This document shows positions 17,283 through 26,699 of a stretch of 64,000 bases of DNA, piece by piece. Source of the stretch: Oleiagrimonas sp. C23AA (GTDB lineage Bacteria; Pseudomonadota; Gammaproteobacteria; Xanthomonadales; Rhodanobacteraceae); the NCBI RefSeq assembly GCF_011759385.1, contig NZ_JAARLY010000006.1, forward strand, positions 186,001 to 250,000, given 5' to 3'. The position numbers were made by a program, and so were the translations under genes. Position 1 is the first letter of the stretch; every line of letters begins with the position of its first letter. The notes under the pieces were generated by a model. The model searched no databases and was not told where the DNA came from. It saw only the letters and a list, made by a program, of their open reading frames with translations.

Positions 17283-17954
17283 ATGAGCGTACTGCCCTGC
17301 GTTGAAACCGAAACCGGCGCTTGCCCGACGCACAGCATTCTCTGGTTGCACGGCCTGGGCGCCGACGGCAACGACTTTGCGCCGATCGTGCCCGAACTGG
17401 TGGCGCCGGAATGGCCGGCGCTGCGCTTCGTGTTTCCGCATGCGCCGACGCGTCCGGTCACCGTCAATGGCGGCATGGCCATGCGTGCCTGGTATGACAT
17501 CAAGGGCATGGACTTGGCCGACAAGCAGGATGCCCAGGGCGTGAATGCCTCGGTGACGCAGATCGAGGTGCTGCTGGCGCGCGAGATCGAGCGTGGTGTG
17601 CCTGCCGAACGCATCGTGCTGGCCGGTTTCTCGCAGGGCGGGGCGATCGCGCTGTCGGCCGGATTGCGTCATGACCAGCGCCTGGCCGGCATCGTCGCCC
17701 TGTCGACCTATCTGCCGCTGCACGAGACGCTGGGTGCGCACCTGGCCGAGGCCAACCGTGCCACACCAATTTTCTGGGGCCATGGCCAGAACGACCCGGT
17801 GGTGCCCTATGCGATGGGGCAGATGTCGCAGCAGTGGCTGGTCGGGCATGGATACAGCGTCGAGGCGCACAGTTATCGCATGGCGCATCAGGTCTGTGCC
17901 GAGGAAATCGCCGACCTGCGCTCCTGGCTGGGCGCACGGTTGCAGGCCGCTTGA
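17283..17954 (+). CDS. Carboxylesterase / lysophospholipase-like alpha/beta hydrolase
   Basis: Predicted 223-residue cytoplasmic esterase of the carboxylesterase II / acyl-protein thioesterase family (Pfam Abhydrolase_2). The LHGLGADGNDF oxyanion segment starts near residue 22. The nucleophile elbow GFSQGG holds Ser117, and Asp171 (GQNDPVVP) and His202 (YRMAHQV) complete the triad, almost the same numbering as Pseudomonas fluorescens carboxylesterase. It hydrolyses short acyl esters. The start ATG follows a purine-rich RBS (AAGAGAG). No operon partner; algZ begins 68 bp downstream. Confidence 0.9.
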   Translation: MSVLPCVETETGACPTHSILWLHGLGADGNDFAPIVPELVAPEWPALRFVFPHAPTRPVTVNGGMAMRAWYDIKGMDLADKQDAQGVNASVTQIEVLLAREIERGVPAERIVLAGFSQGGAIALSAGLRHDQRLAGIVALSTYLPLHETLGAHLAEANRATPIFWGHGQNDPVVPYAMGQMSQQWLVGHGYSVEAHSYRMAHQVCAEEIADLRSWLGARLQAA

Positions 17955-18022
17955 GCGACAGCATGGGGTGCTTGGCGGTACGCTCGGCATGGCTGGCCTG
18001 CGGGGGCGGGCGGAGCTGACCG

Positions 18023-19078
18023 ATGATGCGTGTCGCCAAGCGAGAAGATGCCGCGCTGCTGCCGGACTTTTGCCGGCTGCCGGTATTGTTTGCCTTGCTG
18101 CTGGTGGCCGGCATCACGGTTACCGTGATGCTCTTGGCGCCGGGCACGCGGCTGGATTTTTCCGGCTACAGCACCGCGGTGCTGTTTGCAGTCTGGTTGG
18201 CGCTGATCAACGCCGTGTTGCTGTGCAAGAGTCGGCCATGGCTGTTGCGCCTGCCGGGGCTTTGGCCGTACTTGGTCTGCTGGCTGGGCATGGTCCTGGT
18301 GGTGGCGGTGGCCAGCGCGCTGGTGTGGTGGCTGGACCGCGCTCTGATGATGGATCTGGCACCCGTGGCGTGGGCGCATTTCGTATTGGGCAATATGGCG
18401 ATCGCGGCGCTGATAGGCGCGGCGCTGTTGCGCTATTTCTACGTGCTCGAGCAATGGCGCGCGCGCCTGGCCGCGGCCGCCCAGGCGCAGGTACAGGCGT
18501 TGCAGGCACGCATTAGGCCGCATTTCCTCTTCAACAGCATGAACACAGTCGCGGCGTTGGTACGCGTGGACGCTGCCGCCGCCGAGCGCACCATCGAAGA
18601 CCTTGCCGACCTGTTCCGGGCCGCGTTAAGCAGTGACGACATGGGCACGGTGGGTGACGAGTTGGTGCTGATCGAGCGCTATCTGGGCATCGAGCAGTGG
18701 CGACTGGGGGAGCGCTTGCATGTGGAGCGCGACCTGGAGCGACTGCCGCGCCAGCATTTATTGCCACGCCTGTTGCTGCAGCCGCTGGTGGAAAATGCCG
18801 TGCATCACGGCGTGCAGCCGCGCCTCGCCGGCGGTTGCGTGCGCATGCGTGGGGGGGATGATGACGGCATGCTGTGGTTCGCCATTGACAATCCGCTGCC
18901 CGACGGCCCCACCGAGCCCGGATTGGGCCATGGCCTGGAGAGCGTGCGTCAGCGCATGCGGCACTATTACGGTGGCCGTGGCCACATGCAGGCTGGCCGC
19001 GAGCATGGGCGTTTCTGCGTGACGTTGCGCTGGCCACGCGATATCACGCCGCTCTCGCTTGACGGGTCGGCAGCATGA
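18023..19078 (+). CDS. algZ: Sensor histidine kinase of the LytS/AlgZ family
   Basis: Predicted 351-residue membrane sensor, partner of AlgR. Four hydrophobic helices fill the N-terminal half (about residues 18-40, 50-68, 78-103 and 115-138). A short coiled-coil linker leads to the HisKA_7TM-like/His_kinase domain with RPHFLFNSMN, where His167 is the presumed phosphorylation site or its structural equivalent, and the N-box PLVENAVHHGV. The G-box is GHGLESVRQRM. The usual order algZ-algR-hemC known from Pseudomonas is kept. It overlaps algR by 4 bp (ATGA). A second ATG follows the first directly. Confidence 0.88.
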   Translation: MMRVAKREDAALLPDFCRLPVLFALLLVAGITVTVMLLAPGTRLDFSGYSTAVLFAVWLALINAVLLCKSRPWLLRLPGLWPYLVCWLGMVLVVAVASALVWWLDRALMMDLAPVAWAHFVLGNMAIAALIGAALLRYFYVLEQWRARLAAAAQAQVQALQARIRPHFLFNSMNTVAALVRVDAAAAERTIEDLADLFRAALSSDDMGTVGDELVLIERYLGIEQWRLGERLHVERDLERLPRQHLLPRLLLQPLVENAVHHGVQPRLAGGCVRMRGGDDDGMLWFAIDNPLPDGPTEPGLGHGLESVRQRMRHYYGGRGHMQAGREHGRFCVTLRWPRDITPLSLDGSAA

Positions 19079-19788
19079 GTGACGTGCTCGGTGTGGTGCT
19101 GGCCGACGATGAGCCACTGGCGCGAGCCCGACTGGGCGCCTTGCTCGGGGAGTGCGAACAGGTCCAGCTGCTGGCGGCAGTGGCCGATGGCGAGGCGGCG
19201 CTGGCCGCCTGTCGCCAACATCAGCCGCAGGTATTGCTGGCCGACATCGAGATGCCGGGACTTCGAGGCACCGATCTGGCCGCCGAGCTGGCCGGGCTGA
19301 TACCCGCGCCGCAGGTGATTTTCTGCACCGCCTACGATCAGCATGCCGCGCGTGCCTTCCAGCTGGGCGCCGCCGACTACGTGATGAAGCCGGTGCGACT
19401 GGAGCGGCTGCGCCAGGCGCTGGAGCGCGCGCGTCGCCTGTTGGCGCCGGTTGATGAGGCACCACCGGCGCTGTTTGCACAGCAGCACGGCGAAGCGCGA
19501 CGCATCCCTATCGACGAGGTGCACTACCTGCTGGCCGGTGACAAATATGTCACCGTGCATCATGAGGCGGGCCAGGCTCTGACCGAGGCCTCGCTGCGTC
19601 AGCTTGAGCAGGCCCATGCCGGACAGCTGCTCCGGGTGCACCGCAATTGCCTGGTGCCGGTGGGCCGGTTGCGTGCGCTGGCCACGCTGGATGATGCGCG
19701 CGTGGTGGTGCGTATTGATGGCAGTGATTTCACGCCCGAGGTCAGTCGTCGCAATCTGGCGGTGGTGCGTCGGCATTTGCGCGGCTGA
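19075..19788 (+). CDS. algR: LytTR response regulator, AlgR-like
   Basis: Predicted 237-residue response regulator. The receiver domain (residues 5-120) has the acidic pocket ADDEP, the phosphoacceptor Asp57 (LLADIEMPG) and a conserved Lys in YVMKPV. The C-terminal LytTR DNA-binding domain (about 140-237) includes [18 protein letters not shown] and [11 protein letters not shown]. In Pseudomonas AlgR controls alginate, type IV pili and virulence; in Xanthomonadales targets are less defined. Its start overlaps the end of algZ by 4 bp, so translation is probably coupled. Confidence 0.92.
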   Translation: MSDVLGVVLADDEPLARARLGALLGECEQVQLLAAVADGEAALAACRQHQPQVLLADIEMPGLRGTDLAAELAGLIPAPQVIFCTAYDQHAARAFQLGAADYVMKPVRLERLRQALERARRLLAPVDEAPPALFAQQHGEARRIPIDEVHYLLAGDKYVTVHHEAGQALTEASLRQLEQAHAGQLLRVHRNCLVPVGRLRALATLDDARVVVRIDGSDFTPEVSRRNLAVVRRHLRG

Positions 19789-19853
19789 TCACCGGCGTCG
19801 TTTGCGCCACAATGGCCGCATCTATTCGTTCCACCTGCAAGGAATCCCTAACC

Positions 19854-20774
19854 ATGACTGTCGCCCCGCTGCGCATCGCCACCCGCAAGAGCGCGCTGGC
19901 GCTTTGGCAGGCCGAGCACGTGGCCGCGCTGCTGCGCCAGGCTCACCCCGAATTGACGGTGGAACTGGTGCCTCTGTCCACGCGTGGCGACGAGGTGCTG
20001 GACAAGCCACTGGCCAAGATCGGCGGCAAGGGTCTGTTCCTGAAAGAGCTTGAAGTGGCCATGCTGGAGGGGCGCGCCGACATCGCCGTGCATTCGCTGA
20101 AGGACGTGCCGGCCGAACTGGAAGAGGGCTTCGCGCTGGGCGCGATCCTGCCGCGCGCCGACGCCGCCGATGCCTTCGTCAGCAACCACTACGAGCGTTT
20201 CAGTGATCTGCCCGAAGGCGCCGTCGTCGGCACCTCGTCATTGCGCCGGCAGTCGCAGCTTCGTGCCCTGCGTCCGGATATCCAGCTGCGCGACCTGCGC
20301 GGCAACGTCAACACGCGACTGGCCAAGCTGGATGAAGGCCAGTACGACGCCATCATCCTGGCCTGTGCCGGTCTGGAACGGCTTGGTTTGGGCGAGCGCA
20401 TCCGCTCGCGCATGCAGGCTCCGACCTGGCTACCTGCGCCGGGGCAGGCCGCAGTGGCGGTGGAAATGCGTAGCGGTGATGCCCGCGTGGCGGCGCTGCT
20501 GGCGCCGTTGCATGATGTTGACACCGCCACCACGGTCGGTGCCGAGCGTGCCATGAATCAGGCGCTGGGTGGCAACTGCTCGGTGCCGGTGGCGGCCTGG
20601 TGCGTGGCCGTGGAAGCCGGCATCACGCTATACGGCATGGTCGGCGATGTGCAAAGCGGGCGCCTGCTTCGCGCCCAGGCCAGCGCCGATGCTGGCACCG
20701 CCGCGGCACTGGGGCGTGAGGTGGCCGAGGACCTGCTGCGTCAGGGCGCGGCCCAGTTCCTGCCTGGCCACTGA
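19854..20774 (+). CDS. hemC: Porphobilinogen deaminase (hydroxymethylbilane synthase)
   Basis: Predicted 306-residue enzyme that joins four porphobilinogens into hydroxymethylbilane in haem biosynthesis. The N-terminus [17 protein letters not shown], the substrate-binding run [12 protein letters not shown] and the cofactor loop [11 protein letters not shown], whose Cys242 carries the dipyrromethane, are all present. Length matches E. coli HemC (313). The start ATG has AAGGA upstream; an in-frame extension to 19812 lacks support. hemD, which normally follows, is not here; the next gene is on the other strand. Confidence 0.97.
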   Translation: MTVAPLRIATRKSALALWQAEHVAALLRQAHPELTVELVPLSTRGDEVLDKPLAKIGGKGLFLKELEVAMLEGRADIAVHSLKDVPAELEEGFALGAILPRADAADAFVSNHYERFSDLPEGAVVGTSSLRRQSQLRALRPDIQLRDLRGNVNTRLAKLDEGQYDAIILACAGLERLGLGERIRSRMQAPTWLPAPGQAAVAVEMRSGDARVAALLAPLHDVDTATTVGAERAMNQALGGNCSVPVAAWCVAVEAGITLYGMVGDVQSGRLLRAQASADAGTAAALGREVAEDLLRQGAAQFLPGH

Positions 20775-20826
20775 ACCGAGCCGCGCGCACGCGTTGCGCG
20801 GCGAGCTTTTTCAGGGACTCAACAAG

Positions 20827-20857
20827 CGAACGCCCCACCAGTCTGGCGGGGCGTTCG
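20827..20857. terminator. Stem-loop between hemC and the DUF481 gene
   Basis: CGAACGCCCCACCA pairs with TGGCGGGGCGTTCG over 14 bp with one mismatch and a 3-nt loop. No T run follows on the plus strand and only a weak one on the minus strand, so it is a probable but atypical bidirectional terminator. Confidence 0.65.
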
Positions 20858-20902
20858 TCATGCTGGCGACCAGTCAGGCATGGCGCATGCCAGCTGCCGC
20901 GA

Positions 20903-21700
20903 TCAGAAGTTGTACACAAGATTGGTGGTGTACAGCGTGTCGGTGTGCTTGGTCTGGTTGTCCACGTCGGAGTTGTAGCGCACCTGATAGGCCAGCTTCA
21001 GTGCCAGTTTCTGCGTCACCGTCACCGACATGCCCAGGTCATTCTGGATATAGGTGTTCTGCGAGCCGGCTTCGACCAGCAGCGTGTCTTCCAGGCTGGT
21101 ATTGGCGGTCATGCGCAGCTTGCTGTTGACCAGGCTGCGGCCGATGACTTCGTCGTTGACCGGGGAGTGCACCTTTACCGACGTGCCATTGATGGTCTGG
21201 TAGGTGTCGGCCGGACGGTAGCGCTTGTAACCGGGGCCAATTTCGAACGACAGCTCGGCGCGGGCATTCTTCAAAGCGATATAGCCGTAGCCGATCGAGT
21301 AGGTGGCCTGCCACAGGTTGGAGCCGAAGTCATCGTGCTCGTAGCGGGCGGCATTGACCAGATAACTGCGCGGGTTGAACTTGTAGCCGATCGATGCGGC
21401 GCCATCGTAGCGGTTGGCCGTGGTCTGGAAATCGGTGGTGCCGTCATCGTTGGTGGTGTCGGCCTTCGAACGCAGGCCGGTCAGCGAGAAGGCGTTCTTC
21501 CAGCGCTCGTTTTCCTGGTTCAGACCAAGCTTGGCGTTGAGGTTCTCGGTATGCGAGTTGCCGTGGGCCGAAGCGAAGCCGAACTCACCGGAACCGGACC
21601 AGCCGCCGCTGGTGGCGTTGTCGGCGGCCGAGTCCTGGGCATGGACGGCGAACGGCAGGGCGATAAGCAGCGACAGGGGCAGGAGCAGGGCTTTGTTCAT
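20903..21700 (-). CDS. DUF481 outer-membrane beta-barrel protein
   Basis: Predicted 265-residue exported protein with a signal peptide ending VHAQ (residue about 22). The rest alternates hydrophobic and polar residues as in a beta-barrel and ends with YTTNLVYNF, the aromatic C-terminus of outer-membrane proteins. WSGSGEFGFASAHGNSHTEN and the late segment VTQKLALKLAYQVRYNSDV are typical of DUF481 (YdiY-like, salt-induced in some species). Function in the family is unsettled. It stands alone, ending against the hemC stem-loop. Confidence 0.85.
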   Translation of the reverse strand: MNKALLLPLSLLIALPFAVHAQDSAADNATSGGWSGSGEFGFASAHGNSHTENLNAKLGLNQENERWKNAFSLTGLRSKADTTNDDGTTDFQTTANRYDGAASIGYKFNPRSYLVNAARYEHDDFGSNLWQATYSIGYGYIALKNARAELSFEIGPGYKRYRPADTYQTINGTSVKVHSPVNDEVIGRSLVNSKLRMTANTSLEDTLLVEAGSQNTYIQNDLGMSVTVTQKLALKLAYQVRYNSDVDNQTKHTDTLYTTNLVYNF

Positions 21701-21785
21701 GGCATAAGGGCAGTGTGAGGAGGGCGTATGAACCGGCAGACGTTAAGTCATGCCGTTGAATCGATCGTGAATGCGACCCGGAGAC

Positions 21786-22556
21786 TCAGGCTTGGGGCAC
21801 GGCGCCACGGGTGTCATCGACCAGCAGCGCGCGCAGCGCCATGCCAGCCTGGCAGCTTATGGCCGAGGCCAGTGCCAGCGTGGCGCGTTCATCAAGCGTG
21901 CTGGCGATCACCAGCAGCATGCAGGGTACGATGAACATGAGTCCGGCGGCCAGCAGGCAGCCGGGGCCACGGCGCAGTAGCGCCGGGCCGACCGGCGGGT
22001 CCAGTGAAAGCAGGCCAAACGCCACACCCAGCAGCAGCAGGCCCAGCAGAGACAGATCCACGTGTCCCGAGGGCGAGGATGGACCCTGCAGGGCCAGACT
22101 CGCCCACAGCCACTGCCCACCCGAGAATAGCGCCCCCATCACCGCGCCTGGCCGGGGCTGCGTCGATGCCGGGGGGGCTCGGTTCGCGGCAGGTGCCGAT
22201 GCCACCAGTAGGGTGAGCACGGCGCACGCCGTCATGGCTGCGGCGAACAGCCGGGTGGCCCAGAATTCGTTGCTGCCGCGGGCCAATCCGCCGACCGCCA
22301 GCATGGGAAGAAAAGTCAGCAGGCCGAGCATGGCGCCCAGCCCGGGACGTGCGCGCAGGCGCATCTGCCAACCGCCGATACCGGGAAGCGTAACCATACC
22401 GCCGAGCACGATCATCACCAGCCCCAGCCCCAGGGGCACCAGTACCTCGCCGCGGCCATTGAGGCGCAGGTTCAGGGCCAGCGCCGTGCCGACCAGCGCC
22501 CACAGGCCGTACCCGGTGGGCATCATCGTGAGCACGGCGCGGCGCCACGGCGCCAT
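21786..22556 (-). CDS. Multi-helix membrane protein, unknown function
   Basis: A 256-residue protein with about seven predicted hydrophobic helices and little loop sequence apart from an alanine/proline-rich stretch near residue 125. An in-frame ATG exists at 22583, but MAPWRRAVLTMMP is preceded by GAAGGGG. I do not recognise a family. It lies 138 bp downstream of the SLC13 transporter on the same strand and might be cotranscribed. The Gly/Leu/Ala bias reflects the high GC. Confidence 0.55.
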   Translation of the reverse strand: MAPWRRAVLTMMPTGYGLWALVGTALALNLRLNGRGEVLVPLGLGLVMIVLGGMVTLPGIGGWQMRLRARPGLGAMLGLLTFLPMLAVGGLARGSNEFWATRLFAAAMTACAVLTLLVASAPAANRAPPASTQPRPGAVMGALFSGGQWLWASLALQGPSSPSGHVDLSLLGLLLLGVAFGLLSLDPPVGPALLRRGPGCLLAAGLMFIVPCMLLVIASTLDERATLALASAISCQAGMALRALLVDDTRGAVPQA

Positions 22557-22694
22557 GGTCACCCCTTCAGGCACGGGGCGCACGGATATTGATGGGCAGG
22601 GCGGGTTGGGCGGGCAGGATCATCTCAACTCCGGGGTGTTTGACCGGCCAGTATGGCCACGGCGGAATGAACTGACCGTCACCTGCGCTTGAAG

Positions 22695-24461
22695 CTACGG
22701 ATGGAACGGCCAGAGGATGGGAATCAGCCACATCGACAGCGCACAGAACAACGCGATCAGTGGGATGCCCACCTTCATGAAATCGGTGAATTTGTAGCGT
22801 CCGGCGTAGTACACCATGGTGTTGGTCGGATAGCCCACCGGCGTGGCGAACGAGGTCGCGGCCGCGAACGCCACGGCGACCACGAACGGGCGTGGATCGG
22901 CGTTCACCGCATGCGCCACCGAGGCGCCAATGCCCACCATCAGTACCACCGACGGGTTGTGCCCCATCAGCTCGGTGAGCAGGGCGGTCAGCAGATACAC
23001 CATCAGCAGCGCGGCCAGCGGTCCGTGATGGCCGATCAGGCTCATGCCGGCGGTCACCACATTGTGCGAAAGGCCGGTGTTCTCGATGGCCGTGCCCAGC
23101 GGCAGGATGGCGCCGAGCAGTACGATGATTTTCCAGTCCATGCCTTCGTAGACGTCCTTGCGCCCGAAGCAGCCGGTCAACGCCATGGCCACGGCGCCGG
23201 CGATGGCGGCGATCGGGATCGGCATCCAGTGCAGGCCGGAAACGGCGATCACGGCAGCCATGATGCCCACTGCGATGAAGGCCTTGCGCTGGGTTGGACG
23301 GCCACCCTCGCGCTGGCTGAGCACAATCAGGTTCTCGTCGCTGCGCAGCTTGGGCAGTGCGGCCTCCTCGACCAGTACCATCAGCACGTCGCCGACCGCC
23401 AGCGAGACGTTGCTGAGCTTCTCGCGCAGGATGTGGCCGCGGCGATGGATCGCCAGCACGGTGGCGTCGTAGCGCCAGTTGAGGTCGGTCTCGGCCAGGC
23501 GATGGCCCTCGATCGGGCTGGCCGGCGCGATCATTACCTCGGCCAGCACGCGCGGGTGATCGTCGTTGCGCGCGTAGCGGCTTTCCGGCGCGCTGTGCAG
23601 GCCGGCACGATGCTGGAAATCCTCGATCTTGTCCCAGTCGCCGCGCACCAGCAGCACGTCGCCCTCGGCAATCTGCTGCGAACGCGGCGACCACATGCGC
23701 CGCTCGCCACGCAGCAGTTCCAGCGGATACACGCCGTACTGCTCGCCCAGCTTGGCCTCGCCGATGCTCTTGCCCAGCAGCGAGGAATCGGGCGTCACGC
23801 GCAGCTCGGTGACGTACTTGCCGATGTCCATCTGCTCGGGCATGTCGGCATTGATTTCCTTGGGCAGCAGCCAGCGTCCGACCAGCATCAGATAGGCAAT
23901 GCCGACCACTGCCAGTACCGCGCCCATCTCGGTGAACTCGAACACGCCAAAGCCCGGCAACCCTTGCTTTTGCGCCAGTGAGTCAGCCAGCAGGTTGGAC
24001 GAGGTGCCGATAAGCGTGCACACGCCGCCCATCTGCGCCGCGTAGGCCATCGGCATCAGCACGCGTGCCGGCGAGGTGCGCGTGCGCTCGCACACGCGCA
24101 GCGCCAGCGGCAGGAAGGTGGCGACCAGCGCGATGTTCTTGATGAACGCGCCCAGCGGCGCGATGGCCAGCATCAGCGCCAGCGACAGCAGCCAGGGCTT
24201 CTTGATGCGCATCAGCAGGCGGCTGAGCGGATCGAGGGCCCCGGAGCGCTCGATCCCCAGGCTTAGCGCGAACATCGCTGCCACGGTCACCGTGGCCTCG
24301 TTGCTGAAGCCGGCCAGCGCCTCGGCCGGCGAGACGATGCCAAGGATGACCAGAGCGGCCAGCGCAATCAGCGCCACCAGGTCGATGCGCACGCGTTCGC
24401 TGGCGAACAACGCCATGGCGATCACGATGACGGCCACAGTGGCCCAGGCTTGCCAACTCAT
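22695..24461 (-). CDS. SLC13/DASS family permease with two TrkA-C (RCK_C) domains
   Basis: Predicted 588-residue inner-membrane anion transporter. N-terminal helices (residues 1-180) are interrupted by a cytoplasmic insert of two RCK_C regulatory domains (about 200-285 and 300-375), and the second helical half runs from about 395 to 588. SNN-type signature motifs are visible: CTLIGTSSNLLADSL in the first half and SFATPVGYPTNTMVY in the second. Such proteins move sulfate, dicarboxylates or other anions with Na+; the substrate is not determinable. The start MSWQAWATVAV is preceded by GAGGA; the upstream extension is rejected. Confidence 0.88.
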   Translation of the reverse strand: MSWQAWATVAVIVIAMALFASERVRIDLVALIALAALVILGIVSPAEALAGFSNEATVTVAAMFALSLGIERSGALDPLSRLLMRIKKPWLLSLALMLAIAPLGAFIKNIALVATFLPLALRVCERTRTSPARVLMPMAYAAQMGGVCTLIGTSSNLLADSLAQKQGLPGFGVFEFTEMGAVLAVVGIAYLMLVGRWLLPKEINADMPEQMDIGKYVTELRVTPDSSLLGKSIGEAKLGEQYGVYPLELLRGERRMWSPRSQQIAEGDVLLVRGDWDKIEDFQHRAGLHSAPESRYARNDDHPRVLAEVMIAPASPIEGHRLAETDLNWRYDATVLAIHRRGHILREKLSNVSLAVGDVLMVLVEEAALPKLRSDENLIVLSQREGGRPTQRKAFIAVGIMAAVIAVSGLHWMPIPIAAIAGAVAMALTGCFGRKDVYEGMDWKIIVLLGAILPLGTAIENTGLSHNVVTAGMSLIGHHGPLAALLMVYLLTALLTELMGHNPSVVLMVGIGASVAHAVNADPRPFVVAVAFAAATSFATPVGYPTNTMVYYAGRYKFTDFMKVGIPLIALFCALSMWLIPILWPFHP

Positions 24462-24670
24462 ACGATCCTCGAAAGGGCCGTGCGACCGAACCGTCGGCCA
24501 CTTCACCCGAACCGACAGCATAACCGGTTGCGCCAGCGCGGTGCGCGCCCCTTGCGAGGTCGGTCGCTCGGCCGCATGCTAGCGGGCGATCGCCGCCGGC
24601 CCGCCGGGCGCGCGCGGTGCGGCCGCAAGGCGACAGCCGGCGCGGCCGTGACCAGCCTTCGAGGTGACCG

Positions 24671-25657
24671 ATGGACCGTTACGAGCGCATTCTGACCCTG
24701 CACCGGCTGCTCAAGTCGGCGCGCTATCCGCTGCCATTGTCGCGGCTGATGGAGGAGCTGTCGTGTTCGCGTGCCACGTTGTACCGCGATATTGCCTTCC
24801 TGCGCGATGCGCTGGGTGCACCGATCGAATCGGCCGGTGGTGAGCAGGCCGCGTTCCGCTACGAGGTGGGTGAGGGCGAGCGTTTCGAGCTGCCCGGCCT
24901 GTGGCTGACCTCGGATGAATTATCGGCGCTGATGGCACTGAATGCGCTGATGGAGCGCTCCGACCCGGGCGTGCTGACCGGAACGCTGGCGCCATTCAAG
25001 GCGCGCATCGAGCGGCTTCTGTCCGAACAGGCTGGCGGCAGGGACGTACCTGTCGATCGCATACGCGTGGTGCCCTATGGCGCGCGAAAACTCGACCAGC
25101 ACGTGTTTCGCATCGTCGCCGGCGCCGTGCTGGAACGTTGCCAGCTCGGTTTTCGCTATCGCGCCCGCACCACCGACGCCGAGTCGCGGCGTACAGTCTC
25201 CCCGCAGCGTCTGACCCACTATCGCGACAACTGGTACCTGGATGCCTGGGATCACGATCGCGAGGGCCTGCGCAGCTTCGCCATCGACCGCATGGCCGAG
25301 GCGCGCACGCTGGATGTGCCGGCGCGCGATATCGACGGCGACGAGCTGGACCAGGCGCTGGCCTCCAGTTACGGCATTTTTGCCGGCGTCCCCAAGGCCT
25401 GGGCCACGGTGCGCTTCTCCGCGCATGCCGCGCGCTGGGTGGCCGACGAGCACTGGCATTCGCAGCAGCGCGGCACCTGGCTGGAGGATGGCCGCTACGA
25501 ACTGAAGCTGCCGTATTCCAATTCGCGCGAGCTGCTGATGGACGTGCTCAAGTACGGTCCGGATGCCGAGGTCATCGCGCCACTGCCGCTGCGTGAGGAG
25601 ATGAAGATCCTGCTGCAGCTGGCGCAGGGTGTCTACCAGCAGCCGCCACGCCCCTGA
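24671..25657 (+). CDS. WYL domain transcriptional regulator, YafY/DeoR-like
   Basis: Predicted 328-residue regulator. The N-terminal helix-turn-helix (residues 1-60) reads YPLPLSRLMEELSCSRATLYRDIAFL. A middle helical region precedes the WYL domain (about 140-225), whose signature here is NWYLDAWDHDREGLRSFAIDRM, and a WCX C-terminal extension. WYL domains bind nucleotides or other ligands, and these proteins often control stress or defence genes. Here the neighbours are housekeeping: a divergent SLC13 transporter and the patatin gene 28 bp downstream. Confidence 0.88.
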   Translation: MDRYERILTLHRLLKSARYPLPLSRLMEELSCSRATLYRDIAFLRDALGAPIESAGGEQAAFRYEVGEGERFELPGLWLTSDELSALMALNALMERSDPGVLTGTLAPFKARIERLLSEQAGGRDVPVDRIRVVPYGARKLDQHVFRIVAGAVLERCQLGFRYRARTTDAESRRTVSPQRLTHYRDNWYLDAWDHDREGLRSFAIDRMAEARTLDVPARDIDGDELDQALASSYGIFAGVPKAWATVRFSAHAARWVADEHWHSQQRGTWLEDGRYELKLPYSNSRELLMDVLKYGPDAEVIAPLPLREEMKILLQLAQGVYQQPPRP

Positions 25658-25685
25658 TCCCTCATCCCACGGACGAACTCAAGCC

Positions 25686-26699
25686 ATGGCCGTGCATCGC
25701 AAGCAAAGCGTTCCCGTCAATGACGCGCCGCGTGCGCCGCGCGTAGGCATTGCGCTGGGGGCAGGCGGGGCCAAGGGGCTGGCACATATCGGCGTGATCG
25801 AGGAACTGGTCGAACGCGGCTTCGAGATCGTCTCCATCGCCGGCAGCTCGATGGGCGCGCTGATCGGCGGCATTCACGCTGCCGGCAAGCTGGATGTCTA
25901 TAGCGACTGGGTCACCGCGCTGGCCAAGATGGATGTGTTGCGCCTGGTCGACTGGACGCTTTCGGGCGGTGGCTTGATCAAGGGCGAGCGCATCATCGAG
26001 ACGCTGCGGGGTCTGGTTGGTGACACCAATATTGAGGAGCTGCCACTGGCCTATACTGCCGTGGCCACCGACATCGAGCGCCAGCGCGAAGTGTGGATGA
26101 CCCACGGACCGCTGTTCGATGCCATTCGCGCCTCCATCGCCATTCCGACCATTTTCCGTCCGCACCAGCACAACGGCCGTCTGCTGGTCGACGGTGCCTT
26201 GCTCAATCCGGTGCCGGTAACGCCGCTGTTGCGCAGCGCCTGCGACTACATCATCGCGGTCAGCGTGGACGGCCCGGCCGAGACGGCTACGCCCGAGCGC
26301 GATGCTGACAGCACCCAGGACGCGGCCGGCAACGAGACGCATCGGCGTCGCTTCACCAACTTTGTCAGCAAGCTGATTCCGCACGGCGAGGAAAAGCCGC
26401 GCGAGCCCGGTGCCCTGAACCTGCTGATGCAGTCCATGGACCTGATGCAGGCCAACTTGGCACGGCTGCGTCTGGCGGCGTACCAGCCGGATCTGCTGAT
26501 CGAGCTGCCGCGCAATGTGTCGGCCGCCTACGAGTTCTACCGCGCCCGCGAGCTGATCGAAATGGGCCGCCAGCGCGCGCGGGCCGCGCTGGCCGAATGG
26601 GCGCCGACGCCGCTGCCGGGCGTGGCGTTGCGTCAGCTGTGCGGTCCCGGCTGTGACGAAGGCGAAGCTGGGCAGCGTGCCGCGCCGCAGGCCGGTTAA
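25686..26699 (+). CDS. Patatin-like phospholipase, RssA-like
   Basis: Predicted 337-residue serine lipid hydrolase. The oxyanion loop GAGGAKGLAHIG (from about residue 25) is followed by the nucleophile elbow GSSMG with Ser55 and the dyad Asp169 in VDGALLNP. It resembles NTE/RssA proteins acting on phospholipids or lysophospholipids. The frame is open to 25629 inside the previous gene, but MAVHRKQSVP gives a normal N-terminus. The TAA stop overlaps the stop of the converging glycosyltransferase gene by 4 bp (TTAA). Confidence 0.88.
   Translation: MAVHRKQSVPVNDAPRAPRVGIALGAGGAKGLAHIGVIEELVERGFEIVSIAGSSMGALIGGIHAAGKLDVYSDWVTALAKMDVLRLVDWTLSGGGLIKGERIIETLRGLVGDTNIEELPLAYTAVATDIERQREVWMTHGPLFDAIRASIAIPTIFRPHQHNGRLLVDGALLNPVPVTPLLRSACDYIIAVSVDGPAETATPERDADSTQDAAGNETHRRRFTNFVSKLIPHGEEKPREPGALNLLMQSMDLMQANLARLRLAAYQPDLLIELPRNVSAAYEFYRARELIEMGRQRARAALAEWAPTPLPGVALRQLCGPGCDEGEAGQRAAPQAG

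Noticed and set aside
24462-24670. Imperfect AAGGC...GCCTT symmetry in the divergent SLC13/WYL region
   Set aside because: Short arms with a long spacer in very GC-rich DNA; not distinguishable from chance.
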